Below, one piece after another: positions 46,534 through 56,311 of a stretch of 64,000 nt of DNA (positions are counted from its first letter, which is position 1; every line of letters begins with the position of its first letter). The notes below the pieces were generated by a model that searched no databases, was not told where the DNA came from, and was given only the letters and a program-made list of their open reading frames with translations. Made by a program: the position numbers and the translations under genes. The stretch covers positions 114,324 through 178,323 of the forward strand of contig JADFSR010000006.1 of the NCBI GenBank assembly GCA_022560615.1, in the 5' to 3' direction. The stretch is from Gemmatimonadota bacterium (GTDB lineage Bacteria; Gemmatimonadota; Gemmatimonadetes; Longimicrobiales; Gaopeijiaceae).

Positions 46534-49212
46534 GTGACGATGGGATCATTCAGTTTTGTGTGGACCAGGTGTGCGCTCCAGGCGGCCACGCTTCTGACGA
46601 TGGGTTCGAGTGGTCTGGCAGCGCAGTCGATGGAGGGCACAGGCCTCGTCCCGACAGGACTTCTCCTCCGTCAGATGGAGGGCGTGAAGCGCGTCCTCAT
46701 GATCGGGGCACACCCGGATGATGAGGACACGAGCCTTCTCACCTCACTCGCACGGGGTTGGGGCGCCCAGACTGCGTATCTCTCGCTCACGCGGGGGGAC
46801 GGGGGTCAGAACCTCATCGGTCCGGAGCTGTGGGAGGGGCTCGGGGTCATCCGCACCGGTGAGCTCGAGGCAGCTCGCGCGCTCGATGGCGGTCGGCAGT
46901 TCTTCACCCGAGCCTTCGACTTCGGGTACTCGAAGAGCGCGGATGAAGCCCTCACTCTGTGGCCTCGCGAGCAGTTGCTGCACGACGTGGTCTGGGTAGT
47001 GCGCACCTTCCGGCCACACGTGATCGTTTCCGTGTTCAGCGGCACGCCTCGCGACGGCCACGGACAGCATCAGGCCGCCGGTATCATGGCTCGTGAGGTC
47101 TTCGAGGCGGCGGGCGACCCCAACCAGTTCCCCGAGCAGCTCGAGAGGGGTGTCGAGGCATGGACGCCGGCCAAGCTGTACCAGTCGGCGCGCCTGCGTT
47201 TCGGTGGGTCGAGACCCCCGGGTGATGCTCCCGACATCGTAGTGGAGACGGGGGCGTACGATCCGCTGATCGGGCGATCGCACTTCCAACTCTCCATGGA
47301 GAGTCGCAGCCAGCATCGGTCGCAGGACATGGGCGCGCCGCAGCCGGCCGGTCCGAGGACGACCGGAGTCGTTTTCGTGGCCTCGCATGTCGAGGGCGCC
47401 GAGAACGAGATGTTCTCGGGCATCGACACGACGCTCGTGGGACTCACCACTGGCATGAGCGACGCGAATGCCGCCGAGGCCACAGCGCACCTCGAGGCCT
47501 ACCGAAGCTCGCTTGCGCACGCGCGGGACGAGTTTGGACTCGACCTGTTTGCGATCGCAAGCGACTTGGCCGAGGCGCTTGGCCATCTCGACCGAGCCAT
47601 GGGGGTGCGCGGTGGCGGCACGGAGTTCCGAGAAGCACTCGAACAGAAGAAGCTCGTCGCGACCCGCGCCTTCATGGCTGCGGCGGGCATCGACTTCGAT
47701 GTCCGTGCGTCCGACGACCTCGTCGTGCCTGGGCAGACCGTTCAGGTGCGAGTGCAGTTGTGGAACGGTGGTCAGGCCAGGCTGAGGAGCCCGGAAGTCG
47801 AGTTGTTCGGCGGCGCGGATTCAGACTGGCCGGTCACGCAGCTTTCCGTCCAGGGGCTGGCCGATGACGGGAGCGTGGCTCCGGAGAGCCTCGTTGCATG
47901 GACCTACGAGCTGAAGATTCCGGAAGGCGCAGAGTTCTCGCGGCTCTATTTCCTGCGAGAGGCCCGGCGGGGGGCGATGTACGAATGGCCGGATGCGTCC
48001 CGGTTGTGGGGGCTTCCCCGCGATGGTCCAATCGCTCGAGCGGGCCTGCGCTTCATTCCGTATCACGAGGGCGTCGCGATCGGCGCCCGCACGGAGAGTT
48101 CGGCGCCCATGCGCTACGTCGGAGTCGATCAGGCCAAGGGCCGGTTCGAGAAGCCGGTCCTAATCGTGCCGGCGGTCTCGGTTGCCGTGACGCCGGGTGG
48201 AGTGGTTTGGCCTCAGGGTCAGTCCGACGCTCGGACGATCACCGTCTCCCTGCGTTCGGAAGCCGAGGTGCGTGTGTCGGGCGATGTGGTACTCCGGGCT
48301 CCGGACGGGTGGACCGTTTCTCCCCTGTCGCAGCCCTTCGAGCTGACTGCCGCAGGGGCCGAGCGCTCGGTAGCGTTCGAGATCCAGGCTGGACCGTCTG
48401 TCACCGATGGCGAGCACGTTTTCCAGGCGGTCGCGCATGCGGACGGCGAAGCGTTCGGTGAGGCCTTCGCGCTCATCGACTACGAGCACATCGAGCGCTC
48501 GGTCATGTTCTCCGACGCCGAGGCACGGGTCACGGTCGTGTCGGTTGCGGTCCGGGACGGGCTACGGGTCGCGTACATCATGGGCACCGGCGACGACGGT
48601 CCAACGGCGATTCGTCAGATGGGTGCCTCGGTCGATCTGCTCACCGAGGCGCAGGTGCGAGACGGTGCGTTCTCCGGCTACGACGTCATCGTGTTGGGGG
48701 TGCGCGCCTACGAGATACGTCCCGACGTTCGAGCTTCGAACGCTCAGATACTCGACTTCGCCCGCTCCGGGGGCACGGTCATCAATCAATACAACCAGTA
48801 CCAGTTCTCGAACGGTCGGTACGCTCCTTACGATCTGACGATCGGGCGGCCCGCCCCCCGGGTGGCGGATGAGACCGCGCCGATCACGATTCTCGAGCCC
48901 GACGCGCCGATCTTCACGACCCCGAATCGCATCACCCAAGACGACTTCGACGGATGGGTGCAGGAGCGAGGCCTCTACTTCGCGAGCGAGTGGGGTGACG
49001 AATACGTGCCCATGCTCGAGCTGAACGATCCGGGCGAGCCTCCTCGGCATGGGTCGCTACTGGTCGCGTCCGTCGGGGACGGCGTGTACGTCTATACCGG
49101 CTTGTCGTTCTTCCGGCAGTGGGCGGGCAGGGTGCCCGGCGCATACCGGCTCTTTGCCAACCTGGTCTCGCTGGAGGCGAGCGACTGGGCCGCCTTCGCG
49201 GCAGGACGATGA
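46534..49212 (+). CDS. Secreted PIG-L (LmbE-like) deacetylase with C-terminal ThuA-like region
   Basis: 892 residues with a signal peptide (ending SSGLAAQ). PIG-L zinc motif AHPDDEDTSLL at about 56, LSLTRGDGGQN, and the second zinc site GHGQHQAAG at about 178. PIG-L enzymes remove N-acetyl groups from sugar derivatives. The middle (about 385-640) contains Ig-like or NPCBM-like beta domains (SVAVTPGGVVWPQGQSDART). The end (about 670-890) resembles a Rossmann/ThuA-like domain (VAYIMGTGDDGPTAIRQMGA, YDVIVLGVRAYEIRPDVR). Similar long PIG-L proteins are common in environmental bacteria with secreted glycan metabolism. The ATG has no strong ribosome site; the start could be nearby. Confidence 0.87.
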   Translation: MTMGSFSFVWTRCALQAATLLTMGSSGLAAQSMEGTGLVPTGLLLRQMEGVKRVLMIGAHPDDEDTSLLTSLARGWGAQTAYLSLTRGDGGQNLIGPELWEGLGVIRTGELEAARALDGGRQFFTRAFDFGYSKSADEALTLWPREQLLHDVVWVVRTFRPHVIVSVFSGTPRDGHGQHQAAGIMAREVFEAAGDPNQFPEQLERGVEAWTPAKLYQSARLRFGGSRPPGDAPDIVVETGAYDPLIGRSHFQLSMESRSQHRSQDMGAPQPAGPRTTGVVFVASHVEGAENEMFSGIDTTLVGLTTGMSDANAAEATAHLEAYRSSLAHARDEFGLDLFAIASDLAEALGHLDRAMGVRGGGTEFREALEQKKLVATRAFMAAAGIDFDVRASDDLVVPGQTVQVRVQLWNGGQARLRSPEVELFGGADSDWPVTQLSVQGLADDGSVAPESLVAWTYELKIPEGAEFSRLYFLREARRGAMYEWPDASRLWGLPRDGPIARAGLRFIPYHEGVAIGARTESSAPMRYVGVDQAKGRFEKPVLIVPAVSVAVTPGGVVWPQGQSDARTITVSLRSEAEVRVSGDVVLRAPDGWTVSPLSQPFELTAAGAERSVAFEIQAGPSVTDGEHVFQAVAHADGEAFGEAFALIDYEHIERSVMFSDAEARVTVVSVAVRDGLRVAYIMGTGDDGPTAIRQMGASVDLLTEAQVRDGAFSGYDVIVLGVRAYEIRPDVRASNAQILDFARSGGTVINQYNQYQFSNGRYAPYDLTIGRPAPRVADETAPITILEPDAPIFTTPNRITQDDFDGWVQERGLYFASEWGDEYVPMLELNDPGEPPRHGSLLVASVGDGVYVYTGLSFFRQWAGRVPGAYRLFANLVSLEASDWAAFAAGR

Positions 49213-49249
49213 GCACACAGGATGAGCAGCAGCAACCGCAACACATAGC

Positions 49250-50938
49250 CTATTCGCCATACTGCTCGAGCTTGCCCTCGTGGCCTCCGAATCGGCTGAG
49301 AGCCATGCCCACTGCCAGGACCGTCAGGGCCCCGATCACGTTGTGCCAGAGGAACGAGACGTCGGGGGCCCCGAACGTGACGGCCGCGACCACGCCCATG
49401 CCGGCGAGCAGTCCGACGAACGCTCCGAGGCCGTTGGCGCGCGGGATCATCGCGAGTAGGAAGACGCCCAGGATCGATCCGTAGAAGAACGATCCGAAGC
49501 GGTTCACTACCTCGATGAGAGATCCCAGCGTCGCCGCATACGTGGCGACAACGCAGGCGAATACGCCCCAAAATGCGGTCGCGCCCTTCGAGACCTTCAG
49601 GTAGTGCGCGTCGTCTCCGTCGTCCTTCACCCAGCGCCGGTAGAAGTCGATGACGCTCGTTGTCGAAAGCGAGTTGAGCTCGGCCGCGATGCTCGACATG
49701 GCAGCTGCGAGAACGCCCGCGATGAAGAGGCCGGCCAGTCCGATGGGAAGCTCGGAGAGCACGAAGCGTGGGATGATGTAGTTCGTGTCCTCCGATTCCG
49801 TGCCGGTCACCTCCTCGGCCATCGTGAGCGCCCGGCCACGGATCGCCTGGATGTCGGCCTCACGCGCGAGGAACGTCGCCATTGCCGCGGCGGCACCGGT
49901 CTCGTCGCTCGCGTCGGCGGTGGCCCGAGCGGCCTGCTCACGCAGCGTGAACATCGACTCGTACTCTTGTTGCAGCGCGTCGTACGCGGCCCCGCGCTCG
50001 GCGACCACCGCGGACTCGTGCGTCGGATTGAAGAGTAACGGGGGAGTCGTGAACTGGTAGTAGATGAAGACGAGCACGCCGACCAGCAGAACGAGTGCCT
50101 GCAGCGGGATTTTCCAGTACGCGCTCATGAGCAGGGAGGAGCGCGCGGCGTCGACCGACTCGGCCGCGAGGTAGCGTTGAACCTGGCTCTGGTCGGTCCC
50201 GAAGTACGACAGCATCAAGAATGTGCCGCCGATCATGCCCGACCAGAACGTGTACGTCTCATTCAGGTCGAAGCTGAAGTCGAACGTCTTGAGCCGGCCT
50301 GTAGCCCCCGCGATACGCAGTGCGTCGTCGGGGCTCACCGGCATCTTGAGAAGCAGCACGACGACGATCGCCAGCAGCGCCACGACGATGAGCACCATTT
50401 GCTTCACGTCGGCCCAGGCGACCGCCTGAACCCCGCCGACCATCGTGTAGATCACCGTGGGAACGCCGATGAGCGCGACGCTCCACACGAGCGGGATGCC
50501 GAAGATCGCGCTGAGCACCACGCCGGGCGCGGCCATGATCACACCCACGGACATGCCCCGGGACAGCAGAAAGAGGAAGGCCGTGAACGAGCGCGTCCTC
50601 GCGTCGAAGCGGCGCTCCAGGTACTCGTATGCGGTGAAGACACCGGAGCCGTGCAGCAACGGCACGAGCGTGACGCCGAGGATCACCATCGCGAGCGGTA
50701 GCCCGAAGTAGAGCTGTACGAAACGGAGGCCGTCGGTGGCCCCCTGACCCGTGGTGCCGATCATCGTGATCGCGGAGAGCTGTGTCGCCATCACGGAGAG
50801 CCCGACCACCCACCACGGCAGGCTCTTGTTGGCTAGGAAGTACCCTTCGACCGAGTCGGTGTCCTTGGACTTCCGGATCCCGTCGATGAGCACGTACGCC
50901 AGATACACGACGACGATCAGCCAGTTGATCCAATGCAC
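49250..50938 (-). CDS. Sodium:solute symporter (SSS family)
   Basis: 562 residues, about 13-14 membrane helices. SSS signatures: NKSLPWWVVGLSVMATQLSA (helix 1 region), QLYFGLPLAMVILG, YLERRFDARTRSFTAFLFLL, and FIAGVLAAAMSSIAAELNSL (helix 8, Na+ site with SS). A loop of about 90 residues (330-420) between helices is larger than usual. The substrate is unknown; sugars, amino acids and carboxylates are all possible. A 42-residue membrane peptide is encoded just upstream on the same strand, with 12 bases between them. Confidence 0.92.
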   Translation of the reverse strand: MHWINWLIVVVYLAYVLIDGIRKSKDTDSVEGYFLANKSLPWWVVGLSVMATQLSAITMIGTTGQGATDGLRFVQLYFGLPLAMVILGVTLVPLLHGSGVFTAYEYLERRFDARTRSFTAFLFLLSRGMSVGVIMAAPGVVLSAIFGIPLVWSVALIGVPTVIYTMVGGVQAVAWADVKQMVLIVVALLAIVVVLLLKMPVSPDDALRIAGATGRLKTFDFSFDLNETYTFWSGMIGGTFLMLSYFGTDQSQVQRYLAAESVDAARSSLLMSAYWKIPLQALVLLVGVLVFIYYQFTTPPLLFNPTHESAVVAERGAAYDALQQEYESMFTLREQAARATADASDETGAAAAMATFLAREADIQAIRGRALTMAEEVTGTESEDTNYIIPRFVLSELPIGLAGLFIAGVLAAAMSSIAAELNSLSTTSVIDFYRRWVKDDGDDAHYLKVSKGATAFWGVFACVVATYAATLGSLIEVVNRFGSFFYGSILGVFLLAMIPRANGLGAFVGLLAGMGVVAAVTFGAPDVSFLWHNVIGALTVLAVGMALSRFGGHEGKLEQYGE

Positions 50939-50950
50939 GCGGTCGCGCTC

Positions 50951-51079
50951 CTATCCGGGGTAGCGGAGCTGGAGCAGGGCGAGCAGAGCGAGCGCAACGA
51001 CCTGCACGACCAGCACGCGGATCAGCGTGGTCTTGAAGGTCGAGCGTGGCTCAGAGGTCGCGGGGTCTTCCTTCGGCAT
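50951..51079 (-). CDS. 42-residue single-pass membrane protein, likely symporter partner
   Basis: From ATG 51079 the peptide has a polar N-terminus (MPKEDPATSEPRSTFK) and one membrane helix (IRVLVVQVVALALLALLQL), ending RYPG. A purine-rich AGAGAG lies upstream. The stop is 12 bases before the SSS symporter start, so the two are almost certainly co-transcribed. Small accessory proteins are known for some solute symporters. I recognise no specific family here. Confidence 0.65.
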   Translation of the reverse strand: MPKEDPATSEPRSTFKTTLIRVLVVQVVALALLALLQLRYPG

Positions 51080-51122
51080 GGGTGATCTCTCTCGGAGAGG
51101 AGGTTGACCGCGCAAGCTTCGA

Positions 51123-51344
51123 GTGCCCGCTCCGCCGACGCAAGCCGGTCGTGTCTTTTCCAGCACGATGGTAGACGCGGGCACCGCGGCGACGCGTGTC
51201 TCGGCTGCTGCGTTGACGCCCGAGGTCTTGCCGATGCTGTGCGTGGAGCCCTTGCTCGGCCGCGTGCCCGGAGCCGATGAAGTGGGGCAGACGGTGCTTC
51301 TCGGATACGACATCTGGCCCGCGCACGTCCTGCGAAGCGAGTAG
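51123..51344 (+). pseudogene. Fragment of an ADOP/MacB-type permease periplasmic domain
   Basis: The translation holds RVSAAALTPEVLPMLCVEPL, then LGRVPGADEVGQTVLLGYDIW. This is the pattern of the MacB periplasmic core ('...vsanfFptLGVqPllGR.f..ge...VvvLsydlW') and is similar in plan to VTSNTFDILGVHPLIERSF in the intact permease downstream. The frame stops soon after, with no start, membrane helix or FtsX domain. Probably debris from a duplicated permease gene upstream of the PadR unit. Confidence 0.5.
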
Positions 51345-51401
51345 CGCGTAGCGACGAGGTTCGAAACCTCTAGCGAACCGACCCCGTACGGCACCGGTGT
51401 G

Positions 51402-51428
51402 TAGAATGTCGACATCGGTGTCGACATT
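51402..51428 (+). promoter_or_regulatory. Perfect inverted repeat overlapping a -10 box: likely PadR operator
   Basis: AATGTCGACA (51405-51414), spacer TCGG, TGTCGACATT (51419-51428): arms are exact complements. The outer ATGT...ACAT matches the known PadR half-site style. TAGAAT (51402-51407), a good -10 element, overlaps the left arm, and the PadR gene starts 24 bases downstream. Binding would block transcription of padR and the ADOP permease, giving autorepression. Confidence 0.65.
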
Positions 51429-51452
51429 GTAGGCATTGAACCGGAGAAGACA

Positions 51453-51788
51453 GTGAGTCGAGACTTTCCAGGCGAATTCGAGCAGATGGTGCTGCTGTCG
51501 GTCCTGCGCCTGGGTGACGGCGCGTACGCGCTCGCGATCATCCGGGAGCTCGATCGCGAAGTGGGCCGTAGGGTCTCGCGTGGTGCGCTCTACAAGACGC
51601 TGGACAGGCTCGAGGGCAAGGAGTACGTGAGTTGGTCGACGGAGGAGTCCACACCGGACCGGGGTGGACATCCGAGGCGGCTCTTCACGGTCACGCCCGT
51701 CGGCGTCCAAGTGCTGCAGGCGGCGCGCGTGGCGCTCTTCCGTCTCTGGGACGGGCTCGATTCGGTCCTGGGCGAACGTCCGGCGTGA
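51453..51788 (+). CDS. PadR-family transcriptional regulator
   Basis: 111 residues from GTG 51453, preceded by CCGGAGAAG. PadR winged helix: FEQMVLLSVLRLGDGAYALA, then REVGRRVSRGALYKTLDRLE (recognition helix), wing STEESTPDRGGHPRRLFTVT, and a short C-terminal helix (VLQAARVALFRLWDGLDS) for dimer formation. The gene stop overlaps the permease start by GTGA, so it is translationally coupled. This PadR-permease pairing is common in Acidobacteria and Gemmatimonadota. The effector is unknown. Confidence 0.92.
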   Translation: MSRDFPGEFEQMVLLSVLRLGDGAYALAIIRELDREVGRRVSRGALYKTLDRLEGKEYVSWSTEESTPDRGGHPRRLFTVTPVGVQVLQAARVALFRLWDGLDSVLGERPA

Positions 51789-54439
51789 CTCCCGGGCCTG
51801 CTCCAGTGCCACCTCGTCTCACTGAGCGGCTCCTACGCGGAATCCTGCCGAGAGGGGTGGTCGGCGACAGCATCGTGGGCGATGCACGTGAGGAGTACGC
51901 AGAGTACGTGCGCGGAGGCGGGATGGTCCCGGGACTGTGGTACTGGCTCCACGCGCTGCGTTTGGCGGGTGGTTATGTGATCCAAGGGGGAGGGGTTGGG
52001 GATATGGGAGCGATGTTCAAGGATCTCAAATACGGAGCCCGCTCACTGACACGCATGCCGGGATCGGCCGCGATCTCGGTTGCCGTGCTGGCGCTGGGGA
52101 TCGGGCTGTGCTCGTTCATGTTCAGCCTCATCTACGGGCTTTACTTCCGTGGGCTCGGCTTTCCCGAGGAGGACCGACTTCTGGTCATCTGGGAGACCAA
52201 TGTCGAGCTCAACCAGACCCAGCGGAGCCTCTCGATCCAGGATTTCGCGGACTTCCGTGAACGCCAGACGTCGTTCGAGGGTCTGCTCGGCTTCTACTCG
52301 GGCACCGTGAACGTCGCCGGGAGCGAGGCTCCGGTTCGCTACCAGGGTGCATTCGTGACCTCGAACACCTTCGACATCCTCGGTGTCCACCCGCTGATCG
52401 AGCGGAGCTTCGTGGAGGGTGAGGATGCGCCGGGAGCCCCACTGAACGTCGTGCTCGGATGGGAGGCGTTCAGGGACGACTACGGCCTGGACCGCAGCGT
52501 GATCGGGCGGGACGTTCGGGTGAACGGGGAGCCCGGCACGATCATCGGAGTCATGCCGGAGGGATTCAAGTGGCCCCAGAACCAAGAGGTCTGGGTGCCG
52601 TTCCGCGACGATCCGCTCGCTACGGCTCGCGGGCAGGGTCGCTTCGCCACCGTGTACGGTCGCCTCAAGGATGGGGCGACCCGCGAGCAGGCGGAACTCG
52701 ACGTGGCCTCGATCGCACGGCAGCTCGAGCAGGAGTATCCGGACATCAGCGAAGGGATCGGCGCCAGGGTCGAGACTCCCGTGGAGTCGAACATGAACCC
52801 GCAGCTGAACCTCATCTTCGGCGCGATGATGGTCGCCGTGATCGGCGTGCTGTTGGTCGCGTGTGCCAACGTCGCCAACCTCCTCCTGGCACGCGCCGCG
52901 ATGCGCACGCGCGAGGCGGGCATCCGCGTGGCGCTGGGCGGCAGCCGCCTCCGGGTCATGCTGCCCTTCTTCGCGGAAGCGCTCGTGCTCTCTGCGGTGG
53001 GGGCGGTGCTCGGCATCGGCATCGCCTACATAGGCGTCGAATGGTTCGACACCGTTACCGATCCGTCGCGCACAGGTCGTCCGTACTTCATGCAGTTCAT
53101 GGTGGACGGCCCGGTTCTACTCTTCGTCATCGGCGTGACCGTGCTGACGGCGCTCGCCGCAGGCATCGCGCCCGCATTCCAGATGTCCCGCACCGACGTC
53201 AACACCGTGCTGAAAGACGAAGGCCGGGGCTCGTCCAGCCTGCACATGGGCAGGCTGACTCGTGTCCTGGTGACCGCTGAGGTGGCGTTGTCCTGCGCGC
53301 TCCTGGTCGGTGCTGGGCTCATGACCAAGAGCATCGTGAACATCGGGCAGGAGGAGTATGCCTATCCGACCGACGAGATGTTCACCGCTCGGGTCGGACT
53401 CTTCAATGCGGACTACCCGGATCGCGACTCGCGTCAACGCCTTTGGGAGGATCTGCGGGCGGAGCTGAACGCGCTGCCCCAGATCGCCTCGGCGTCACTT
53501 ACGACCGCCCTGCCGCACGGCGGTGCGGGCACGCGTCGCATCGCGATCGAGGGGGTTGAATACGCCGATCCGCAGGACATGCCTTCCCCGAACCGCGTCG
53601 TCACCTCGACGGGTTTCTTCGAGACCTTGGGCATCGCACCGACCGGACGGGACTTCGTTCTACAGGACGACCTGGATTCCGACCTCGTGGCGATCGTAAA
53701 CCAGCCGATGGTCGACCGCTACTTCGACGGGCAGAGTCCGATCGGGCGGCAGTTCCGCCAGGGTGCCTCCGACACACTTCCGGCGCTCACCATCATCGGG
53801 GTCGTCCCGGACCTTCAAGTGCAGGGTTCGTTGCCCCCGGGTTTCCCCGGATTCGAGCCGGCCGGGTATTACGTCCCGCTTCGGCAAAACGACGTTTCGT
53901 TCATGAGCATTGCGGCCATGCCGCGCGCCGGCGCGGCCATGTCCATCACTGGGGACGTGCGTTCCGCGGTGCGCCGACTGGACGCCGACCTGCCGATCTA
54001 CAACGTGAGGACCGAGGCCGAGGTCATCGATCGCGGGGTCTGGTTCTTCAGCGTGTTTGGGACGGTCTTCATCGTATTCGGGCTCGCGGCGCTGTTCATG
54101 GCGTCGGTGGGCCTGTATGGCGTGCTTTCGTTCGCGGTGAGCCGACGTACCCAGGAGATGGGAATTCGCATGGCGCTCGGCGCGGGTTCCGGGGACGTCG
54201 TGCGACTGGTCGCCCGTCAGGGCGCCGCCCAGCTCGCCGTGGGTCTCGGCATCGGGCTTGCGCTCGCCTTCGGCGTGACGCGCCTGATCACGATCCTGAT
54301 GTTCAACGTCGATCCACAAGACCCGCTGGTCTTCGGCCTCGTGTTCGGCGCGATCATCGTCGTTGGCATGGCCGCAGCGGTTTTTCCGGCGCGCCGCGCC
54401 ACGAGCGTGGATCCGGTGGAGGCGCTTCGGTACCACTGA
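51785..54439 (+). CDS. ADOP-type ABC permease (MacB core plus two FtsX domains)
   Basis: 884 residues from GTG 51785, the start set by its 4-base overlap with padR. An N-terminal cytoplasmic segment (RLLRGILPRGVVGDSIVGDA, the ADOP leader domain) precedes helix 1 (about 95-115). Then come a periplasmic MacB domain, an FtsX domain with three helices (about 345-490; ACANVANLLLARAAMRTREAG), a second MacB domain and a second FtsX domain ending FPARRATSVDPVEALRYH. 'Acidobacterial duplicated orphan permeases' have no ATPase encoded beside them, as here. Probable role in efflux or envelope mechanotransmission together with an unlinked ATPase. Confidence 0.92.
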   Translation: MTPGPAPVPPRLTERLLRGILPRGVVGDSIVGDAREEYAEYVRGGGMVPGLWYWLHALRLAGGYVIQGGGVGDMGAMFKDLKYGARSLTRMPGSAAISVAVLALGIGLCSFMFSLIYGLYFRGLGFPEEDRLLVIWETNVELNQTQRSLSIQDFADFRERQTSFEGLLGFYSGTVNVAGSEAPVRYQGAFVTSNTFDILGVHPLIERSFVEGEDAPGAPLNVVLGWEAFRDDYGLDRSVIGRDVRVNGEPGTIIGVMPEGFKWPQNQEVWVPFRDDPLATARGQGRFATVYGRLKDGATREQAELDVASIARQLEQEYPDISEGIGARVETPVESNMNPQLNLIFGAMMVAVIGVLLVACANVANLLLARAAMRTREAGIRVALGGSRLRVMLPFFAEALVLSAVGAVLGIGIAYIGVEWFDTVTDPSRTGRPYFMQFMVDGPVLLFVIGVTVLTALAAGIAPAFQMSRTDVNTVLKDEGRGSSSLHMGRLTRVLVTAEVALSCALLVGAGLMTKSIVNIGQEEYAYPTDEMFTARVGLFNADYPDRDSRQRLWEDLRAELNALPQIASASLTTALPHGGAGTRRIAIEGVEYADPQDMPSPNRVVTSTGFFETLGIAPTGRDFVLQDDLDSDLVAIVNQPMVDRYFDGQSPIGRQFRQGASDTLPALTIIGVVPDLQVQGSLPPGFPGFEPAGYYVPLRQNDVSFMSIAAMPRAGAAMSITGDVRSAVRRLDADLPIYNVRTEAEVIDRGVWFFSVFGTVFIVFGLAALFMASVGLYGVLSFAVSRRTQEMGIRMALGAGSGDVVRLVARQGAAQLAVGLGIGLALAFGVTRLITILMFNVDPQDPLVFGLVFGAIIVVGMAAAVFPARRATSVDPVEALRYH

Positions 54440-54451
54440 CCAGTACCGCGA

Positions 54452-56311
54452 TCAGCGCCCAGCGATGAGCGCCTCCCGCGCCGCCGCCAGAGCGCTGCGC
54501 ACCTCGTCCGTCACCGCATGGACGGATGCGGAGTCGAGTGCGGCGAGCGCCGCGGTCGTATCGGTTAGGACTGCGTAGTCGATGGAGATATAGAGCCACT
54601 CGAGGGCGACGTTGGGAAAGCCCTTGCGCAGCGCCATCTCCCGCGCGTCGATTGCCTCGGCGTTGCGCCCCAGCGCGGTGAGAGCCTGCCCCAGGAGGTG
54701 ATGGTTCGACGGGTTCGACGGAGTGAGGATGGTCGCAGCACGCCCAGCCGCCGCAGCTTCTTCGAGGCGACCCAGCCGGCGGGAGACTTCCGAGAGAAGC
54801 GCGGGCGCGTTGTACAAATCAGGCCGCTGGCGCCACGCCCGCCGTAGGAAGAAGCGCGCGGACTCTGGCCGGTTCATCTCCAACAGGTGAGCGCTCAAGA
54901 CCACCGCTTGGCCTTGCCCGATCCCCACGAGGCCGGCGGCAACCCCGTACGCACGGAGCCCCTCCCTCGGCCGCCCTTCCCTGTACAGGCGTTCAGCGAA
55001 CGCGACCCACGCGGATCCGGATTCGGGGTGTGACTCGAGCAATTCCCCCCAAAGCGTGTCGTTGTCGCGCCAATCGGGGACCCGCGTCACGGTGCGGACC
55101 GTACCGGCGAGGATCAGGACCGCGACGACTGCCATGCCCGCGTGGGTCCGCCGGGCTTCGAGACGGGTCACGAGCCACCCGATGATCGCGACAAAGCCCA
55201 ACGACGGCAGGTACAGGTGTCGCTCTGCCACCAGGACCGGGCCCAGGTAGAAGACGTTGGCGACCGGAAGCAGGGCTGCGGCCACCCAGAGCACACCAAA
55301 TCCAATGACTCGAATGGAGCTACGGCGTGGATCGAGAACATCGCCGACCCGCCAGCTCCACAAGGCCGCGGCGAAGGCCATCAGCACCATCGACACGCCG
55401 GTGATCGCGAGCGGAGTCCAGCCGAACGCGACGGGAAGTATTCGCGGGGTATTATCGATGGACAGATCGAGCGGGAAGATGAGCAGGCGAACGTAGTGTG
55501 CCCAGGCCTGCATCACCGTCCACACCCGCGGCATGTCTTCGAGCGCCTGCATGCCGAAGGGCGTCGGTGTCGATGCCACGGCTCCGAGCACGTTCATGCG
55601 GACCAGGAGAGCCGTGGCCAGCGCAGCCGCCATCAGTACGTATAGCGGACCATGAGAGCGCGCGTAAGCGAGCGTGCGGCGTGGCGTCATGTCCGTCCGC
55701 GCGGCGTCGAGCAGAAAGAGCAGAAGTGGGAGCGCCGCGCCGCTCTCTTTCGACAGCACGGCGAAGACGTAGAGGCCGGTCACGCCGAGCGCCCGCCCAA
55801 GGCCATACCGCTCGGGAGCTCTGAGGTGCAGGAGGGCCGCCGACAGGGCAAAAATGGCGGCGAGCATCTCTGCTGCGCCCGGGACGTCCACGACGACCTC
55901 GATGTGCACGGGGTGAATCGCGAAAATGAGGCCGCCGGCCGCGGCAGCCGTGGGCGGGAGCAGCTCGAAGAGAACGAATAGCACGAGCACGATCACCGCT
56001 GCGTGAAGCATGAGGTTCACGATGTGGAACGCTACCGGGCGTCCACTCCCTGCGGCCCAGGTCAGCGCGACGAGGGCCGTGTGCATCGGACGCCAGGCCC
56101 CCATCTCCCGACCCGCGGGGCCTGGCCACGAAGGTTCGAGAAGGCGCGTCGGCAGATTCGAGAGGGAATGGATGCCCTCGTCGATCTCGACGATGAAGAC
56201 GCTGTCACCGGCGAGGCCGTTGAACAGCACACCCAGATGGATTACGACGCCGAGTGCGGCGGCGAGCAGAGCTGCCCGCCGCGGCTCGAGTATGTGCTCG
56301 AATCCCGTCAG
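54452..56311 (-). CDS. TMTC-like multi-span membrane protein with C-terminal TPRs
   Basis: About 619 residues, with roughly 10-12 membrane helices in the first 400 residues followed by TPRs. The motif [20 protein letters not shown] and [20 protein letters not shown] are characteristic of TMTC/GT39-like O-mannosyltransferase-related proteins. The TPR part includes [20 protein letters not shown] and [20 protein letters not shown]. The start is a problem: no ATG, GTG or TTG suits the N-terminus. CTG at 56311 overlaps the S9 peptidase stop as CTGA and has GGGAG 9 bases upstream, so it is proposed as the start. Possible role: attaching sugars to exported proteins. Confidence 0.75.
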   Translation of the reverse strand: MTGFEHILEPRRAALLAAALGVVIHLGVLFNGLAGDSVFIVEIDEGIHSLSNLPTRLLEPSWPGPAGREMGAWRPMHTALVALTWAAGSGRPVAFHIVNLMLHAAVIVLVLFVLFELLPPTAAAAGGLIFAIHPVHIEVVVDVPGAAEMLAAIFALSAALLHLRAPERYGLGRALGVTGLYVFAVLSKESGAALPLLLFLLDAARTDMTPRRTLAYARSHGPLYVLMAAALATALLVRMNVLGAVASTPTPFGMQALEDMPRVWTVMQAWAHYVRLLIFPLDLSIDNTPRILPVAFGWTPLAITGVSMVLMAFAAALWSWRVGDVLDPRRSSIRVIGFGVLWVAAALLPVANVFYLGPVLVAERHLYLPSLGFVAIIGWLVTRLEARRTHAGMAVVAVLILAGTVRTVTRVPDWRDNDTLWGELLESHPESGSAWVAFAERLYREGRPREGLRAYGVAAGLVGIGQGQAVVLSAHLLEMNRPESARFFLRRAWRQRPDLYNAPALLSEVSRRLGRLEEAAAAGRAATILTPSNPSNHHLLGQALTALGRNAEAIDAREMALRKGFPNVALEWLYISIDYAVLTDTTAALAALDSASVHAVTDEVRSALAAAREALIAGR

